A stretch of 35,295 nt of DNA, from positions 1-35,295 of the forward strand of contig MEDT01000056.1 of assembly GCA_001724175.1 (NCBI GenBank), read 5' to 3'. Source of the stretch: Cytophagaceae bacterium SCN 52-12. Lineage in GTDB: Bacteria > Bacteroidota > Bacteroidia > Cytophagales > Spirosomataceae. Positions 23,644 through 33,251 of the stretch are shown piece after piece. How positions within the stretch are numbered: position 1 is the stretch's first letter; each line of letters starts with the position of its first letter. A model generated the notes under the pieces. That model saw only the letters and a program-made list of their open reading frames with translations. It was not told the origin of the DNA and made no database searches. A program made the translations under genes and the position numbers.

Positions 23644-25761
23644 CTATACCTTCATACTAAGCGCGATACGCTTCCTCGAAAGGTCGACTTCGGTTACTTT
23701 TACCTTTACGACCTGCCGCAGCTTCACTACTTCGTTGGGATCTTTTACGAACTTGTCGGCCATTTGCGATACGTGCACGAGGCCGTCCTGCTTTACGCCT
23801 ATATCCACAAATGCCCCGAAAGCAGTTATGTTGGTCACTATCCCTTCCAGCACCATTCCTTCCCGGAGGTCTTCGGGCTTCCTGACGCTTTCGTCGAACT
23901 CAAACGGCTTCATCTGCTCGCGCGGATCGCGGGACGGCTTTTCCAGCTCTCTGAGGATGTCATGCAGCGTAGGCAGGCCGACCTTGCCGGAGATGTAGCT
24001 TTCCGGCCTGATCCGGCTTCTCACCTGAGGGCTACGGATCAGCTCGGCAACGGTCGTGCCGCAATCCCGCGCCATAGCTTCTACAATTTCATAGCTTTCG
24101 GGGTGGACGGCGCTGTTATCCAAAGGATTTTCGGCGTTTTCGATACGGAGGAAACCCGCCGCCTGCTCGAAAGCCTTGCCGCCCAGGCGAGGTACTTTCA
24201 GGAGCTGCCCACGGGAGCTGAAAGTACCGTTTTTCGACCGGTACTCGACTATATTCTGCGCCAGCGTCGGGCCGAGGCCCGAAATATAGCGCAGCAGGTG
24301 CTTGCTTGCCGTGTTGAGGTTGACGCCGACCTGGTTGACGCACGATTCCACGGTGCTGTCCAGCGCTGACCGAAGGGCTACCTGGTTGACATCGTGCTGG
24401 TATTGGCCGACCCCTATCGATTTGGGGTCGATTTTGACCAGCTCTGCAAGGGGATCCATCAGCCTTCTGCCGATCGAGACAGCGCCGCGTACGGTAATAT
24501 CATGGTCCGGGAATTCCTCCCGGGCCACATCGGAAGCGGAGTATATGGAGGCGCCCTGCTCGCTTACCAGGAAGACGTGCACGGAATCCGTTTTTTCCAG
24601 CGCGCTCAGCGTCTTCCTGACGAAATCTTCGGTTTCGCGCCCTGCCGTGCCGTTGCCTATGGCAATGGCTTCAATCCCGTATTTGTCTATCAGCGAACGC
24701 AGCGCCGCCTTCGAGATATCGGGTTTATCGAAAGGATAGATCACCGTGTCGGTTAAAAGGCTGCCCTGGGCATCCAAGACGACGGTTTTGCACCCGGTCC
24801 GGTATCCCGGGTCGATCGCGAGCACACGCTTTTGTCCCAGCGGCGGCGCGATGAGCAGCTGCCTGAGGTTTTCGGCGAAGACCCGGATGGCGTAGGCATC
24901 GGCCTTTTCCTTGGCAAGATTGCTGAATTCCGTCTCGATCGAAGGCTTCAGCAGCCGTTTGTAGCTGTCTGTAACCGCCTTTTCTATTTGTTCCCTGCAT
25001 GCGGGAGAACCCCTGAGAAACAGCCTGTCAAGCGCTTCGTAAGCGCGGTTTTCATCGGACGATATATCGACGCTGAGCACGCCCTCCTCCTCGCCGCGGC
25101 GTATGGCCAGCAGCCGGTGCGACGGGATCCGGCTGAGCGGCTCCGAGAAGTCGAAATAGTCCCTGTACTTGGCGGCTTCCTCTTCTTTTTTCTTTTTGAC
25201 CTTCGAGGTGATGATGGCTCCGCGCTCAAAAATATTCCTGATCTTGTTCCTGGCGTCGGGGTTTTCGCTGACCCATTCGGCTATGATATCCCTGGCGCCT
25301 TGCAAAGCGGCCGCCGTATCGGGCACGTTGTCGTTCAGGAAAGCCTTCGCCCTTTTTTCGGGCTCGGCTTCTTTACCTGAGAAAATAAACTCGGCCAGCG
25401 GCAGCAGCCCGTTTTCAGCAGCCACGGAAGCCTTGGTCTTTCTTTTGGGCCGGTAGGGCAGGTAAAGATCTTCCAGCTCCGTTAAAATGAAGGCATTGTC
25501 TATTTTCGACCGAAGCTCCGGGGTCAGTTTTCCCTGCTCCCCGATACTTTTCAGGATCGCTTCTCTTCTCTTTTCAACCTCTTTCTGCTTCTCGAAGGCT
25601 TCTTTTACTGCGTTGATCTCCACTTCATTCAATTCCCCGGTAGCTTCTTTCCGGTATCGGGCTATGAACGGGACCGTGCTTCCCTCTTCGAGGAGTTTGA
25701 TAACATTACGGACTTTGGTTTCGGGAAGAGAAGTGAAGCTGGCAATCCAGGCAAAATTCAT
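23644..25761 (-). CDS. tex: Tex-family RNA-binding transcriptional accessory protein
   Basis: 705-aa Tex/Spt6-like protein, slightly shorter than many homologues. The N-terminal Tex domain includes VPFIARYRKEATGELNEVEI. Then come the YqgF-like RNase-H-fold domain (LAIDPGYRTGCKTVVLDAQG), helix-hairpin-helix region (NTASKHLLRYISGLGPTLAQ) and a C-terminal S1 RNA-binding domain (about 632-705) with GIVTNITAFGAFVDIGVKQD. Tex binds RNA and affects transcription and stress tolerance; its precise role is not settled. It is downstream of terC by 37 bp, co-directional. Confidence 0.95.
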   Translation of the reverse strand: MNFAWIASFTSLPETKVRNVIKLLEEGSTVPFIARYRKEATGELNEVEINAVKEAFEKQKEVEKRREAILKSIGEQGKLTPELRSKIDNAFILTELEDLYLPYRPKRKTKASVAAENGLLPLAEFIFSGKEAEPEKRAKAFLNDNVPDTAAALQGARDIIAEWVSENPDARNKIRNIFERGAIITSKVKKKKEEEAAKYRDYFDFSEPLSRIPSHRLLAIRRGEEEGVLSVDISSDENRAYEALDRLFLRGSPACREQIEKAVTDSYKRLLKPSIETEFSNLAKEKADAYAIRVFAENLRQLLIAPPLGQKRVLAIDPGYRTGCKTVVLDAQGSLLTDTVIYPFDKPDISKAALRSLIDKYGIEAIAIGNGTAGRETEDFVRKTLSALEKTDSVHVFLVSEQGASIYSASDVAREEFPDHDITVRGAVSIGRRLMDPLAELVKIDPKSIGVGQYQHDVNQVALRSALDSTVESCVNQVGVNLNTASKHLLRYISGLGPTLAQNIVEYRSKNGTFSSRGQLLKVPRLGGKAFEQAAGFLRIENAENPLDNSAVHPESYEIVEAMARDCGTTVAELIRSPQVRSRIRPESYISGKVGLPTLHDILRELEKPSRDPREQMKPFEFDESVRKPEDLREGMVLEGIVTNITAFGAFVDIGVKQDGLVHVSQMADKFVKDPNEVVKLRQVVKVKVTEVDLSRKRIALSMKV

Positions 25762-25798
25762 GGTTGTATTGACAAAAAAATAAATAAACTGCTGTGTT

Positions 25799-26554
25799 TT
25801 ATCCGGCGCTTTTCCTGACTTTGGCAGACCTGAGGTTCAGGAACTCTACCAGGACCGAAAAAGCCATTGCAAAATAGATGTATCCTTTGGGGATGCTTTG
25901 CTCGAAAGCCTCGGCTGTCAGGGATACGCCTATAAGCAGCAAAAAGGCAAGCGCCAGCATTTTGACCGAGGGGTGCCGGTTGACAAAGTTACTAATACCT
26001 GAGGCAGACAACATCATTACGCAGACGGCGATGACGACGGCGGCGATCATCACTTCGATCTGATCGACCATGCCGACGGCGGTAATGACCGAGTCGAGCG
26101 AGAATACCACATCGAGGATAATGATCTGCGCGAGCACGCTCCCGAAGGTGACGGATTTCCCCCGGATATGGAGCTTATCTTCTTCTCCTTCCAGTTTATG
26201 ATGGATTTCCGTAGTACTTTTATAAATCAGGAAAAGGCCGCCCAGCAGAAGTATCAGGTCCCGGCCGGATAACGTGAGGTAGTGCTGCCAGTTGGGACTG
26301 GTTATCCCGAGTACCGACGAAAAATCGATAAAAGGAGCGGTCAGGGACATTACCCATTTGATAGAAAAAAGCAATGCTACCCTTGTGATAAGCGCCAGGG
26401 CCAAACCAAGCTGCCTGGCTTTACCCTGCTGCTCTCCGGGAAGCTTGCTGCTCAGGATGGAGATAAAAACTATGTTGTCGATGCCAAGGACAATCTCAAG
26501 GACGGTCAATGTTAAAAGGGAAATCCAGATTTGCGGATCAAGTAACCATTCCAT
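25799..26554 (-). CDS. TerC family integral membrane protein
   Basis: 251-aa inner-membrane protein of the TerC/Alx family with about seven membrane segments. It has the family signature VLEIVLGIDNIVFISIL near the N-terminus and its repeat ILDVVFSLDSVITAVGMVD in the middle, each with conserved Asp and Asn/Ser in the membrane. TerC-family proteins are associated with manganese export or metal loading of exported enzymes; tellurite resistance is only the historical name. The transported ion is not known here. A metal efflux operon lies a few kilobases upstream on the same strand. Confidence 0.92.
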   Translation of the reverse strand: MEWLLDPQIWISLLTLTVLEIVLGIDNIVFISILSSKLPGEQQGKARQLGLALALITRVALLFSIKWVMSLTAPFIDFSSVLGITSPNWQHYLTLSGRDLILLLGGLFLIYKSTTEIHHKLEGEEDKLHIRGKSVTFGSVLAQIIILDVVFSLDSVITAVGMVDQIEVMIAAVVIAVCVMMLSASGISNFVNRHPSVKMLALAFLLLIGVSLTAEAFEQSIPKGYIYFAMAFSVLVEFLNLRSAKVRKSAG

Positions 26555-26635
26555 ATCAGCCGGTTTTGAAGCAAAAATATGAAATCGCCATGATCTTTCA
26601 GCAGCCGTCGGTCAGCAACCGGCAATGGTTTTACC

Positions 26636-27529
26636 TTACTCGGCTATTTTCCTGTAGTAATAGAGCTTTACAGGCTCAGGGCTGTTCCCTTTTTCGCTGA
26701 TGGTAAAATAGCCGCCCGCATTTTTGTCGAATGCGATCGCTTCGCCCTGCGGCTCGAGCGTGTAGGGGGCCAGCATGTCATGCGGCCTGCCGAGCGCGTC
26801 GGGTATCGATTCTCCCTCGCGGACTTTCCAGTAAAAGATGTTCGTATAGCTTTTGAGCAGTATCTCCCTGCCGTCGCGGGAGATGCTCCCGGAAGTAAGC
26901 ATTCCATAGGGGATCGAGCTGACGAGCTCTGCGGTGTTCTTTTCACCGGTTTTCTGCGGGTAGGGTAGCCGGAAAACATGGGCCTGGGTGAGCTGTCGCT
27001 TGGTGATCAGGTACAGGTCCCGGGTATGCGGGTCGAGCAGCAGGGTTTCTACGTCATAGCTTTTACCGTCGGGGTATGCGAACGGAATGGTATCGAAATG
27101 GTCGATCTGCTCCTGGTTTTGTCCCGGTTCGGGAAACCGGTAGATGTAGTATTCAGGGAAAACTTCGTTATTGTCGCCTGTTTCGGCAATATAAACATAG
27201 TTGACATTGTCCTCAGGTCCCGGACCCGAGGCTATGTCCTCCCAATCCCTGGCAAAACCGGCAAAGGGAATTTTCTTCAGCAATTGTCCCTCGTAGCTGA
27301 CCAGGTAAAGATGAGGATCATGGTCGTTATGGACCCAGACCGAGTTCTGGAAACTGATTGCATCTACAATGCCGGAGGCGTCGTTCAGCACTCCTTCCGC
27401 CAGGGAAAAGACAGTCGGCTCAGAGGTGAAAGCAGGAAGCTGCACTTCGTCAGGCTCAACATTGTCCGGCCTGCAGCATGCAACAGCGGAAATCAGAAGA
27501 AAAATGTAACCCGTCCTGGATAATTTCAT
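26636..27529 (-). CDS. Putative beta-propeller lipoprotein
   Basis: 297-aa exported lipoprotein: signal GYIFLLISAVAC with lipobox Cys19. The mature part has repeating strand motifs like a beta propeller, including SVWVHNDHDPHLYLVSYEGQ, DWEDIASGPGPEDNVNYVYI and AETGDNN, and EGEAIAF-like EPQGEAIAFDKNAGGYFTIS near the end. The DWEDIA/GDN pair is typical of a conserved extracytoplasmic family I know only as hypothetical. No enzymatic residue can be named. It is between repeat tract F and terC. Confidence 0.82.
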   Translation of the reverse strand: MKLSRTGYIFLLISAVACCRPDNVEPDEVQLPAFTSEPTVFSLAEGVLNDASGIVDAISFQNSVWVHNDHDPHLYLVSYEGQLLKKIPFAGFARDWEDIASGPGPEDNVNYVYIAETGDNNEVFPEYYIYRFPEPGQNQEQIDHFDTIPFAYPDGKSYDVETLLLDPHTRDLYLITKRQLTQAHVFRLPYPQKTGEKNTAELVSSIPYGMLTSGSISRDGREILLKSYTNIFYWKVREGESIPDALGRPHDMLAPYTLEPQGEAIAFDKNAGGYFTISEKGNSPEPVKLYYYRKIAE

Positions 27530-27596
27530 AAAAACACGCTCCGGAGTGATAGGATGACTGAAAGTTAACGGTTCATGTCGTCAAACTATTACTTTT

Positions 27597-27703
27597 GAGA
27601 GTTGAAAGTTGAAAATTGAAAGTTGAAAGTCGGGGCCGATAACTTTCAACTCTCCATTCTCAACTCTCCATTCTCAACTCTCCATTTTCAACTCTCCATT
27701 CTC
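27597..27703. repeat. Heptad-unit inverted repeat tract F, overlapping the RND pump 3' end
   Basis: Left arm (27597-27630) is 7-bp steps on GTTGAAA. The right arm (27642-27703) is alternating ACTCTCC and ATTCTCA steps, forming a 14-bp unit repeated about four times. The left arm matches the reverse complement of the first 34 bases of the right arm at about 28 positions. The right arm runs 16 bp into the RND pump gene and supplies its last codons and stop. Confidence 0.88.
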
Positions 27704-30700
27704 TTTTTCCGGTAAGCCCAGTAGAACACCTGCGGCAGGACGGTAAGTGAAAGCAGCATGCAGATAATAAGGCCCCCTACGATCATAATAGCCAGCGGTT
27801 TCTGGATTTCCGAGCCCATGCCGGTAGAAAGAGCGGCAGGCAGCAGTCCCATCGAGCCCATGAGCGCGATCATCACAATAGGCCTGATCCGGCTGTAGAC
27901 GCCCGAGGAGATGGCCTCCGTCAGCGGCATTTTGCGCAGGTTCTGTCTCATTACCGCGATGAGGATAATGCTGTTGATCGTATTGACGCCAAACAGGATG
28001 ATAAAGCCTATCCCGGCGGAGATCCCGAATATGGTATTGGTTATCCAGAGGGAGAGGAAGCCGCCTATGAATGCAAAAGGGATGGTGCTGGCGGCGATCA
28101 CAGTGTCTTTCAGATTGCCGAAGTTGAAATATAACAGGAAAAGGATGAGGATCAGTACGGCCGGCACGATAACGGCAAGCTGGCCTGTCGCCCTTTCCTT
28201 ACTTTCGAATTCGCCGGCCCAGACCATCCTGTTGGCCTTGGGCAGATTGACTTCCTTCTCTACCCTTGCCTTGGCATCGGCGATGGTGCTGCCAAGGTCG
28301 CGGCCTTCGATGCTGAAACCGATAGCTATGTAGCGGCTGTTGCCTTCCCGGTAAATAAAAGTAGGGCCGGTGAGATAGCCGATGGTGGAGATCTCGCGCA
28401 GCGGGACCTTTTTGCCGGTTTTGGAGGGAATGAGAATTTCGCCTATTTCCGTGTCGTTGTTCCGGTATTCTTCCATAAAGCGGAGCCTTACGTCAAAGAT
28501 CTTTTCATTTTCGTAGAACTTCGTGGCAGCCCGTCCGCCGATAGCCATTTCTATGACGGCCTGGGCGTCGGCGATGTCTACCCCATAGCGGGCAAGCTTC
28601 GAGTCGTGCAGCTGGATCCGGAGCTCAGGCAAGCCTATATTCCGGTAAACATTGAGGTCTTTGATACCCGGTACGTCCTTTATCTTACCGGCCACCTGGT
28701 CGGCGTACTTTTCCAGCTCAAAGAGATTGTCGCCGAAAATCTTGATCACCAGCGAGCTTTTTACCCCGGCCACGTATTCTTCGACATTGTCCTGGATAGG
28801 CTGGCTGAACCCGAATACGATACCGGGATAGGTCTGCAGCTTTTCCCTCATCTCCTCTATGAGCGCCTCCTTGCCGATCTTCCGTTTCCATTCCTTCTCC
28901 GGGAACAGCTGGATATGGAACTCGATGTTGAAAAATCCGGTCGGATCGGTCCCGTCATTGGGACGTCCTACCTGGTTAAGCACAAATTTGACCTCCTCGA
29001 ATTGCCGGAGCGTGCTTTTCATTTCGTTGGCCAGCCGGGTCGATTCCTTGATGTTGACGCTGTTGGGCAGCGTTGCCCGTACATACAGCGCGCCTTCGTT
29101 GAGCTTCGGAATAAACTCGGTCCCGTGGTTCATGAAGGCAACGGTCGTGCCGGCAAGCAATATGGCAAACCCCGCGAGGGTGACCACCTTCCGGCGGTTG
29201 CTCCATAAATACAGCCTGAACAGGTTTTTCTTGAAAAAGCGCGATATGAAGTTTTCTTTTTCGACGATGTTTCTGGTGAGCAGCACCTTACAAAGCGCCG
29301 GTACATAGGTAATGCTGAGCAGGAGAGAGCCCAGCAAGGCATAGCCCAGCGTGTAGGCCAGGGGAGAAAACATTTTTCCTTCGACTTTACGGAAGGAAAA
29401 GATGGGCAGCAGGGCCACGATCAGGATGATCTGGGCAAAAACGATATAGGATGCCACGCTGCCGGCGCTTTTCTTGATCAGCCCGGCTTTGCTCACCTTG
29501 TTGAAGCGGTCCATTCCCAGGTGGTGGGCCTTTTTCTCCATGGCCACGAAAACCGTCTCCACGATGACGAGGGTTCCCTCCAGGAGCAGCCCGAAGTCGA
29601 TGGCGCCCATCGAGATCAGGTTAGCCGGAAGCCCCTGTATCCTCAGCATGGTGATCGCAAAAAGGAACGAGAGGGGGATGACCGAAGCGACGATCACTGT
29701 CGTGCGCCAGTTGAAAAGAAAGACAAACACGATGACCGAAACCAGTACGACCCCTTCCACAATATTCTTCGTGACGGTATGGACAGTGGTATTGACGAGC
29801 TCGGTCCTGTCTATAAAGGGTTCTATCTTAACGTCTTTCGGGAGAATCCGCTCGTTGAGATCGATAATTTTCTCTTTCAGCAAATGAATTACTTCCCCGG
29901 GATTTTCTCCGCGCAGCATCATGACGATGCCTTCTACCAGGTCGTCCTCATCCTGCAGCCCTACATGGCCGAGGCGGGGCTTGGCCGACACCCGCACTTC
30001 CGCTACATGCCTGACGAGTATGGGAGTGGTACCGCGGACCTCGATCAGGATATTTTCGATATCCTCGATGCTTTCCAGCAGCCCTACCCCCCTGACCACA
30101 TACGCCTGGTTTCCCTTTTCGATCACGTCGCCGCCGACGTTGATATTGCTTTTTTCGACGGCTTCGAATACGTCGAGAGGGGAGAGGTCGTAATTGGCGA
30201 GCTCGGTAGGATTTATCCGGATCTCGTATATTTTTTCCTCGCCCCCGAAGCTGACCACCTCGGAGACCCCGGGCACGGCCAGGAGCTCCCGCTCGATTAC
30301 CCAGTCGTGGATAGCGGCAAGCTCCGAGACAGGGCGCCTGCTTTTCAGCACATAGCGGAATATTTCGCCGGTAGCCCCGTATGGCGGCTCTATGCTGGCA
30401 TCAGCGCCGTCGGGCAGGTCGATGCTCTGCATCCGGTTGGCGGCATACTGCTGCGCATAAAAATCCTCGACGTCATCTTCGAAAAGAACGGTGATGACCG
30501 AAAGCCCGAAGAGCGAGATAGAACGTACCTCGCTCTTCCTCGGGATCGTGTTCATTACCTTCATAATGGGCAGTGTTACGAACTTTTCCACCTCTTCCGC
30601 GCTTCTTCCGGGCCATTGGGTAATGATACGGGCCCTGGTGTTGGTAACGTCGGGGAAGGCTTCGATGGGCGTATGGATGTAGCTGATCACCCCTACGATG

Positions 30701-30780
30701 GCCAGCAGGGCCGTCAGGAAAAAAATGATAATGTAATTCTTAAGGGAAAAGGCAACGATTCCCTGAACAAGCTTTTGCAT
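27688..30780 (-). CDS. Heavy-metal efflux RND pump, CzcA/CusA family
   Basis: 1030-aa inner-membrane proton/metal antiporter of the HME-RND family, the motor of a tripartite exporter. Two halves each have one leading helix, a large periplasmic part (about 35-335 and 555-860) and helices 2-6. N-terminal PIEAFPDVTNTRARI and WPGRSAEEVEKFVTLP are typical. The helix-4 proton-relay region reads MGAIDFGLLLEGTLVIVETV, with Asp395, Glu401 and Glu408 in the positions of CzcA Asp402, Asp408 and Glu415, so the central Asp is Glu. This pattern is CzcA-like rather than CusA-like, but the metal is uncertain. An AGGAG Shine-Dalgarno (30784-30788) lies 3 nt before the ATG. The last codons come from tract F. 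Confidence 0.94.
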   Translation of the reverse strand: MQKLVQGIVAFSLKNYIIIFFLTALLAIVGVISYIHTPIEAFPDVTNTRARIITQWPGRSAEEVEKFVTLPIMKVMNTIPRKSEVRSISLFGLSVITVLFEDDVEDFYAQQYAANRMQSIDLPDGADASIEPPYGATGEIFRYVLKSRRPVSELAAIHDWVIERELLAVPGVSEVVSFGGEEKIYEIRINPTELANYDLSPLDVFEAVEKSNINVGGDVIEKGNQAYVVRGVGLLESIEDIENILIEVRGTTPILVRHVAEVRVSAKPRLGHVGLQDEDDLVEGIVMMLRGENPGEVIHLLKEKIIDLNERILPKDVKIEPFIDRTELVNTTVHTVTKNIVEGVVLVSVIVFVFLFNWRTTVIVASVIPLSFLFAITMLRIQGLPANLISMGAIDFGLLLEGTLVIVETVFVAMEKKAHHLGMDRFNKVSKAGLIKKSAGSVASYIVFAQIILIVALLPIFSFRKVEGKMFSPLAYTLGYALLGSLLLSITYVPALCKVLLTRNIVEKENFISRFFKKNLFRLYLWSNRRKVVTLAGFAILLAGTTVAFMNHGTEFIPKLNEGALYVRATLPNSVNIKESTRLANEMKSTLRQFEEVKFVLNQVGRPNDGTDPTGFFNIEFHIQLFPEKEWKRKIGKEALIEEMREKLQTYPGIVFGFSQPIQDNVEEYVAGVKSSLVIKIFGDNLFELEKYADQVAGKIKDVPGIKDLNVYRNIGLPELRIQLHDSKLARYGVDIADAQAVIEMAIGGRAATKFYENEKIFDVRLRFMEEYRNNDTEIGEILIPSKTGKKVPLREISTIGYLTGPTFIYREGNSRYIAIGFSIEGRDLGSTIADAKARVEKEVNLPKANRMVWAGEFESKERATGQLAVIVPAVLILILFLLYFNFGNLKDTVIAASTIPFAFIGGFLSLWITNTIFGISAGIGFIILFGVNTINSIILIAVMRQNLRKMPLTEAISSGVYSRIRPIVMIALMGSMGLLPAALSTGMGSEIQKPLAIMIVGGLIICMLLSLTVLPQVFYWAYRKKRMES

Positions 30781-30783
30781 TTA

Positions 30784-30788
30784 CTCCT
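30784..30788 (-). promoter_or_regulatory. Strong Shine-Dalgarno of the RND pump gene
   Basis: AGGAG on the minus strand, immediately after the adaptor stop codon and 3 nt before the pump ATG. Such strong sites are rare in this window and suggest high or coupled translation. Confidence 0.6.
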
Positions 30789-31925
30789 TTAGTTTTGGAA
30801 GTTTTTTAGTTGTTCGAATACGAGCAGCTGATTTTTCGAGATGATGCTTTCTGTTGTGTCCGGCCCGTCTGAAAGATAGGTCGTGCCGTTATTGGAGGTC
30901 AGTATGCCGACTTTCCGGATAGCGAGCTCGCAATCGTTCTTATATACTACCACGTAGTTCTGGTTATCGTCAAAAACCAGCGAACTGGTCGGGAGGCTCA
31001 GGGCCGTCTGGTCGACCGGCTTAAAAGCATTGATGTCTACCAGCATGCCGGGCTTCAGCTTCATGCCGGTATTCGGCAGCTCTATCCTAGCCTTCAGCAC
31101 CTTGGCTTCTTCGTCCATTACCGAAGAAACGGAGCTGATCTTTCCTTTAAACTGTTCGTCGGGATAGGAAAGGGTGGTAATGCTTACTTCCATCCCGGGG
31201 AATACGTCTTTGATGTTGGTGGCGTAAACGTTGGCCAGGATCCAGATCCGGCTCAGGTCCGAAATGGTGAACAGCGGCCCGCTTTCGGGCGATATCTGGG
31301 CCCCTGTCGTAACGGCTTTCTGCGTAATAATCCCGGAAACGGGCGCTTTGATCTGGAATACTCCCTTTGAAACGCTCGCGCTGTAAAGCCCCAGGTTGGC
31401 GTTGTTCCTCGACAATTCGGACTGCAGGATGTCGAGCTCGCTCTGGGCTTCGAGAAGGTCTCTCTGGGATGATACTCCGTCGGTAAACATTGCTTTTGCC
31501 GCTTTTAGCCTGTTTTCGGCGACGGCAATCCTCGATCGGAGAGAAGCCATTTCCGACTGGAGGGCGCTCAGCTCGGAGCTTTGCATTTCGGCGAGCACCT
31601 GTCCTTTCTGTACCCTGTCCCCGATAGAGAAATTGACGCCGGTCACTACTCCGCTTACCAGGCTCACGAACGAAACCACCTTATCGGGATTTGCTTCAAT
31701 GGAGCCGGTGAGGTGTATGCCTTCGGTTACCTTCTCATAGGCCGGTTTTACAAAAGCGACGCGTTCCCGGAAGGCGGAGTCCAGGCAATACCTGCCGGAA
31801 GCGGAAGCCTCCGAATCAGGGCCGGGCTTTTCCCGGCAGGAGTATAGCACAGAAAAGAGAAGCAGGAAAGCAAAATGTGGCTTGAGCGGCATTATTCTGG
31901 ATGTTGTAAGTGTCTGGTATTTCAT
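30789..31925 (-). CDS. RND efflux periplasmic adaptor lipoprotein (CzcB/CusB type)
   Basis: 378-aa membrane-fusion protein linking the RND pump to the outer-membrane factor. The signal PHFAFLLLFSVLYSC gives a lipobox Cys about 30 residues from the start. Then come the barrel-sandwich half GSIEANPDKVVSFVSLVSGV with VNFSIGDRVQKGQVLAEMQS, a coiled-coil hairpin (about 130-185), the second half FQIKAPVSGIITQKAVTTGA, and the beta-barrel region with DLSRIWILANVYATNIKDVF. I choose the ATG at 31925 because AGGTG lies 9 nt upstream; a GTG four codons earlier and an ATG at 31892 are alternatives. It lies between the outer-membrane factor and pump genes. Confidence 0.92.
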   Translation of the reverse strand: MKYQTLTTSRIMPLKPHFAFLLLFSVLYSCREKPGPDSEASASGRYCLDSAFRERVAFVKPAYEKVTEGIHLTGSIEANPDKVVSFVSLVSGVVTGVNFSIGDRVQKGQVLAEMQSSELSALQSEMASLRSRIAVAENRLKAAKAMFTDGVSSQRDLLEAQSELDILQSELSRNNANLGLYSASVSKGVFQIKAPVSGIITQKAVTTGAQISPESGPLFTISDLSRIWILANVYATNIKDVFPGMEVSITTLSYPDEQFKGKISSVSSVMDEEAKVLKARIELPNTGMKLKPGMLVDINAFKPVDQTALSLPTSSLVFDDNQNYVVVYKNDCELAIRKVGILTSNNGTTYLSDGPDTTESIISKNQLLVFEQLKNFQN

Positions 31926-31955
31926 AATGTAATTCACCTGGTCGGCCGCGGGCTG

Positions 31956-33251
31956 TTAAAGCAGATCCCGGCCTATGCAATAGTTCAGCTCCTCGACATG
32001 ATCGTTGACCGATTTCCGGGCTTCCAGTATGATCTGCTTGTTTTCCAGGTAGGCGTTCATGAAGTCCAGGAATTCCAGCATGCTCATGTTCCGGTTGATA
32101 AAATTGCGGGTATGCGCCAGCAGCATTTCGTCGAGGGCGGCTTCGTAGTCGCTGTCGGTTTTTGATGCAAGCTGCAGCGCGTTGAGCAGGTTGCTGTAAG
32201 CCAGCGCTACTTCATTTTCTACCTCCGACGACTTGTATTCTGCCAGCTTCCTGCTTTGGTCGGCCTGGATCTGCGCCTGGCGGATATTGCCCTGGTTCCT
32301 GTCGAACAGGGGGAGATCCATCGTGACGCCGAAGCCGAAGAAGTTCAGCATTGTGTTACCGTTCCGGTCATAAGTGCCTTTCAGGGCCAGATCGGGAACC
32401 CGCCTGGCTTTTTCGTAGTCGATAAGCCTACTGGCGTGTGTCTCTCCGAGCTCGGCTATCCGGAGATCGGGGCGTGACAGCCTTGCCTGCTCTGCGATCT
32501 CGGCCACCGTATACCGGCGGAGGGAATCGATATTCCTGACAAAACCGGTGTCTTTAAGGCGGATGCGGGTGGCGGGCGGCAGGCGCAGCCACAGCTTAAG
32601 CTCTTTCTGGGCTTCATTATTTTGCCTGACGATCTCACTGATGTTCCTGCTGATCTCGAGCTCGAGCGCCCTGAGCCTGATCACCTCGCTCCGGGAGATG
32701 TATCCCTGGTCAGCCTGGGCCTGGTATGCTTTCATCAGCTGGCTGACTGACGCTGCCTGGCGGGCATATATTTCTTCCTTCAGCTGCAGGTACTGGAGAT
32801 TGGTGAGGTTTTTTCTTAATTCAACTTTCAGGTTACGCAAAAGCTCGTCGAAGCCGAGCGCCGCTTTTCCGGCATTGACCTGCTCGAGTGCAACCAGCCT
32901 GCTTCTTTTACGGGCGGTCTGTATCAGCTGCTGTACTTCGAAGCCGAACTGCTGGTTCCTGCCGAAATTCCCGAACAGGGGAGGGACGGCTTCCTGACCG
33001 CCGGTTTGTCCTTTGGTGGCCCAGAGATTTACCTGGTCGAGCGTGAAATTGGGGTTAGGCCATAAGCGGGCTTGCTGGACGGCAGCCTCGGCTTTCGGTA
33101 CCTCCAGCTTTTCGGCTATCAGAAGCAGGTTTTCTTTTAGAAAGATCGCCTCACATTCCTGCCGGCTTAGCTCCAGCGTATCCTGCGCTAAGGTTTTACC
33201 CGTACCGCAAATGACAAAAAGAACAGGTGTGAGACAAAAAAGGATGCGCAT
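31956..33251 (-). CDS. TolC-family outer-membrane efflux protein (CzcC type)
   Basis: 431-aa outer-membrane factor of the same tripartite exporter. A signal peptide MRILFCLTPVLFVICGTGKT ends near Ala-Gln. The mature part shows the two-fold TolC pattern: long amphipathic helices (about 35-60, 110-200, 255-275, 320-420) interrupted by strand-forming segments such as LWPNPNFTLDQVNLWATKGQ and the second-copy RRVPDLALKGTYDRNGNTML. CzcC-like proteins form the exit duct for metal ions. It is the first gene of the efflux operon; the adaptor begins 30 bp after its stop. Confidence 0.92.
   Translation of the reverse strand: MRILFCLTPVLFVICGTGKTLAQDTLELSRQECEAIFLKENLLLIAEKLEVPKAEAAVQQARLWPNPNFTLDQVNLWATKGQTGGQEAVPPLFGNFGRNQQFGFEVQQLIQTARKRSRLVALEQVNAGKAALGFDELLRNLKVELRKNLTNLQYLQLKEEIYARQAASVSQLMKAYQAQADQGYISRSEVIRLRALELEISRNISEIVRQNNEAQKELKLWLRLPPATRIRLKDTGFVRNIDSLRRYTVAEIAEQARLSRPDLRIAELGETHASRLIDYEKARRVPDLALKGTYDRNGNTMLNFFGFGVTMDLPLFDRNQGNIRQAQIQADQSRKLAEYKSSEVENEVALAYSNLLNALQLASKTDSDYEAALDEMLLAHTRNFINRNMSMLEFLDFMNAYLENKQIILEARKSVNDHVEELNYCIGRDLL

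Noticed and set aside
27642..27703. CRISPR-like array
   Set aside because: The 14-bp unit is directly adjacent to the next copy with no spacers, and no cas gene is present.
29521..30792. Long plus-strand open frame opposite the RND pump gene
   Set aside because: It is the antisense of a clearly coding CzcA-type gene, with unnatural composition and no domain.
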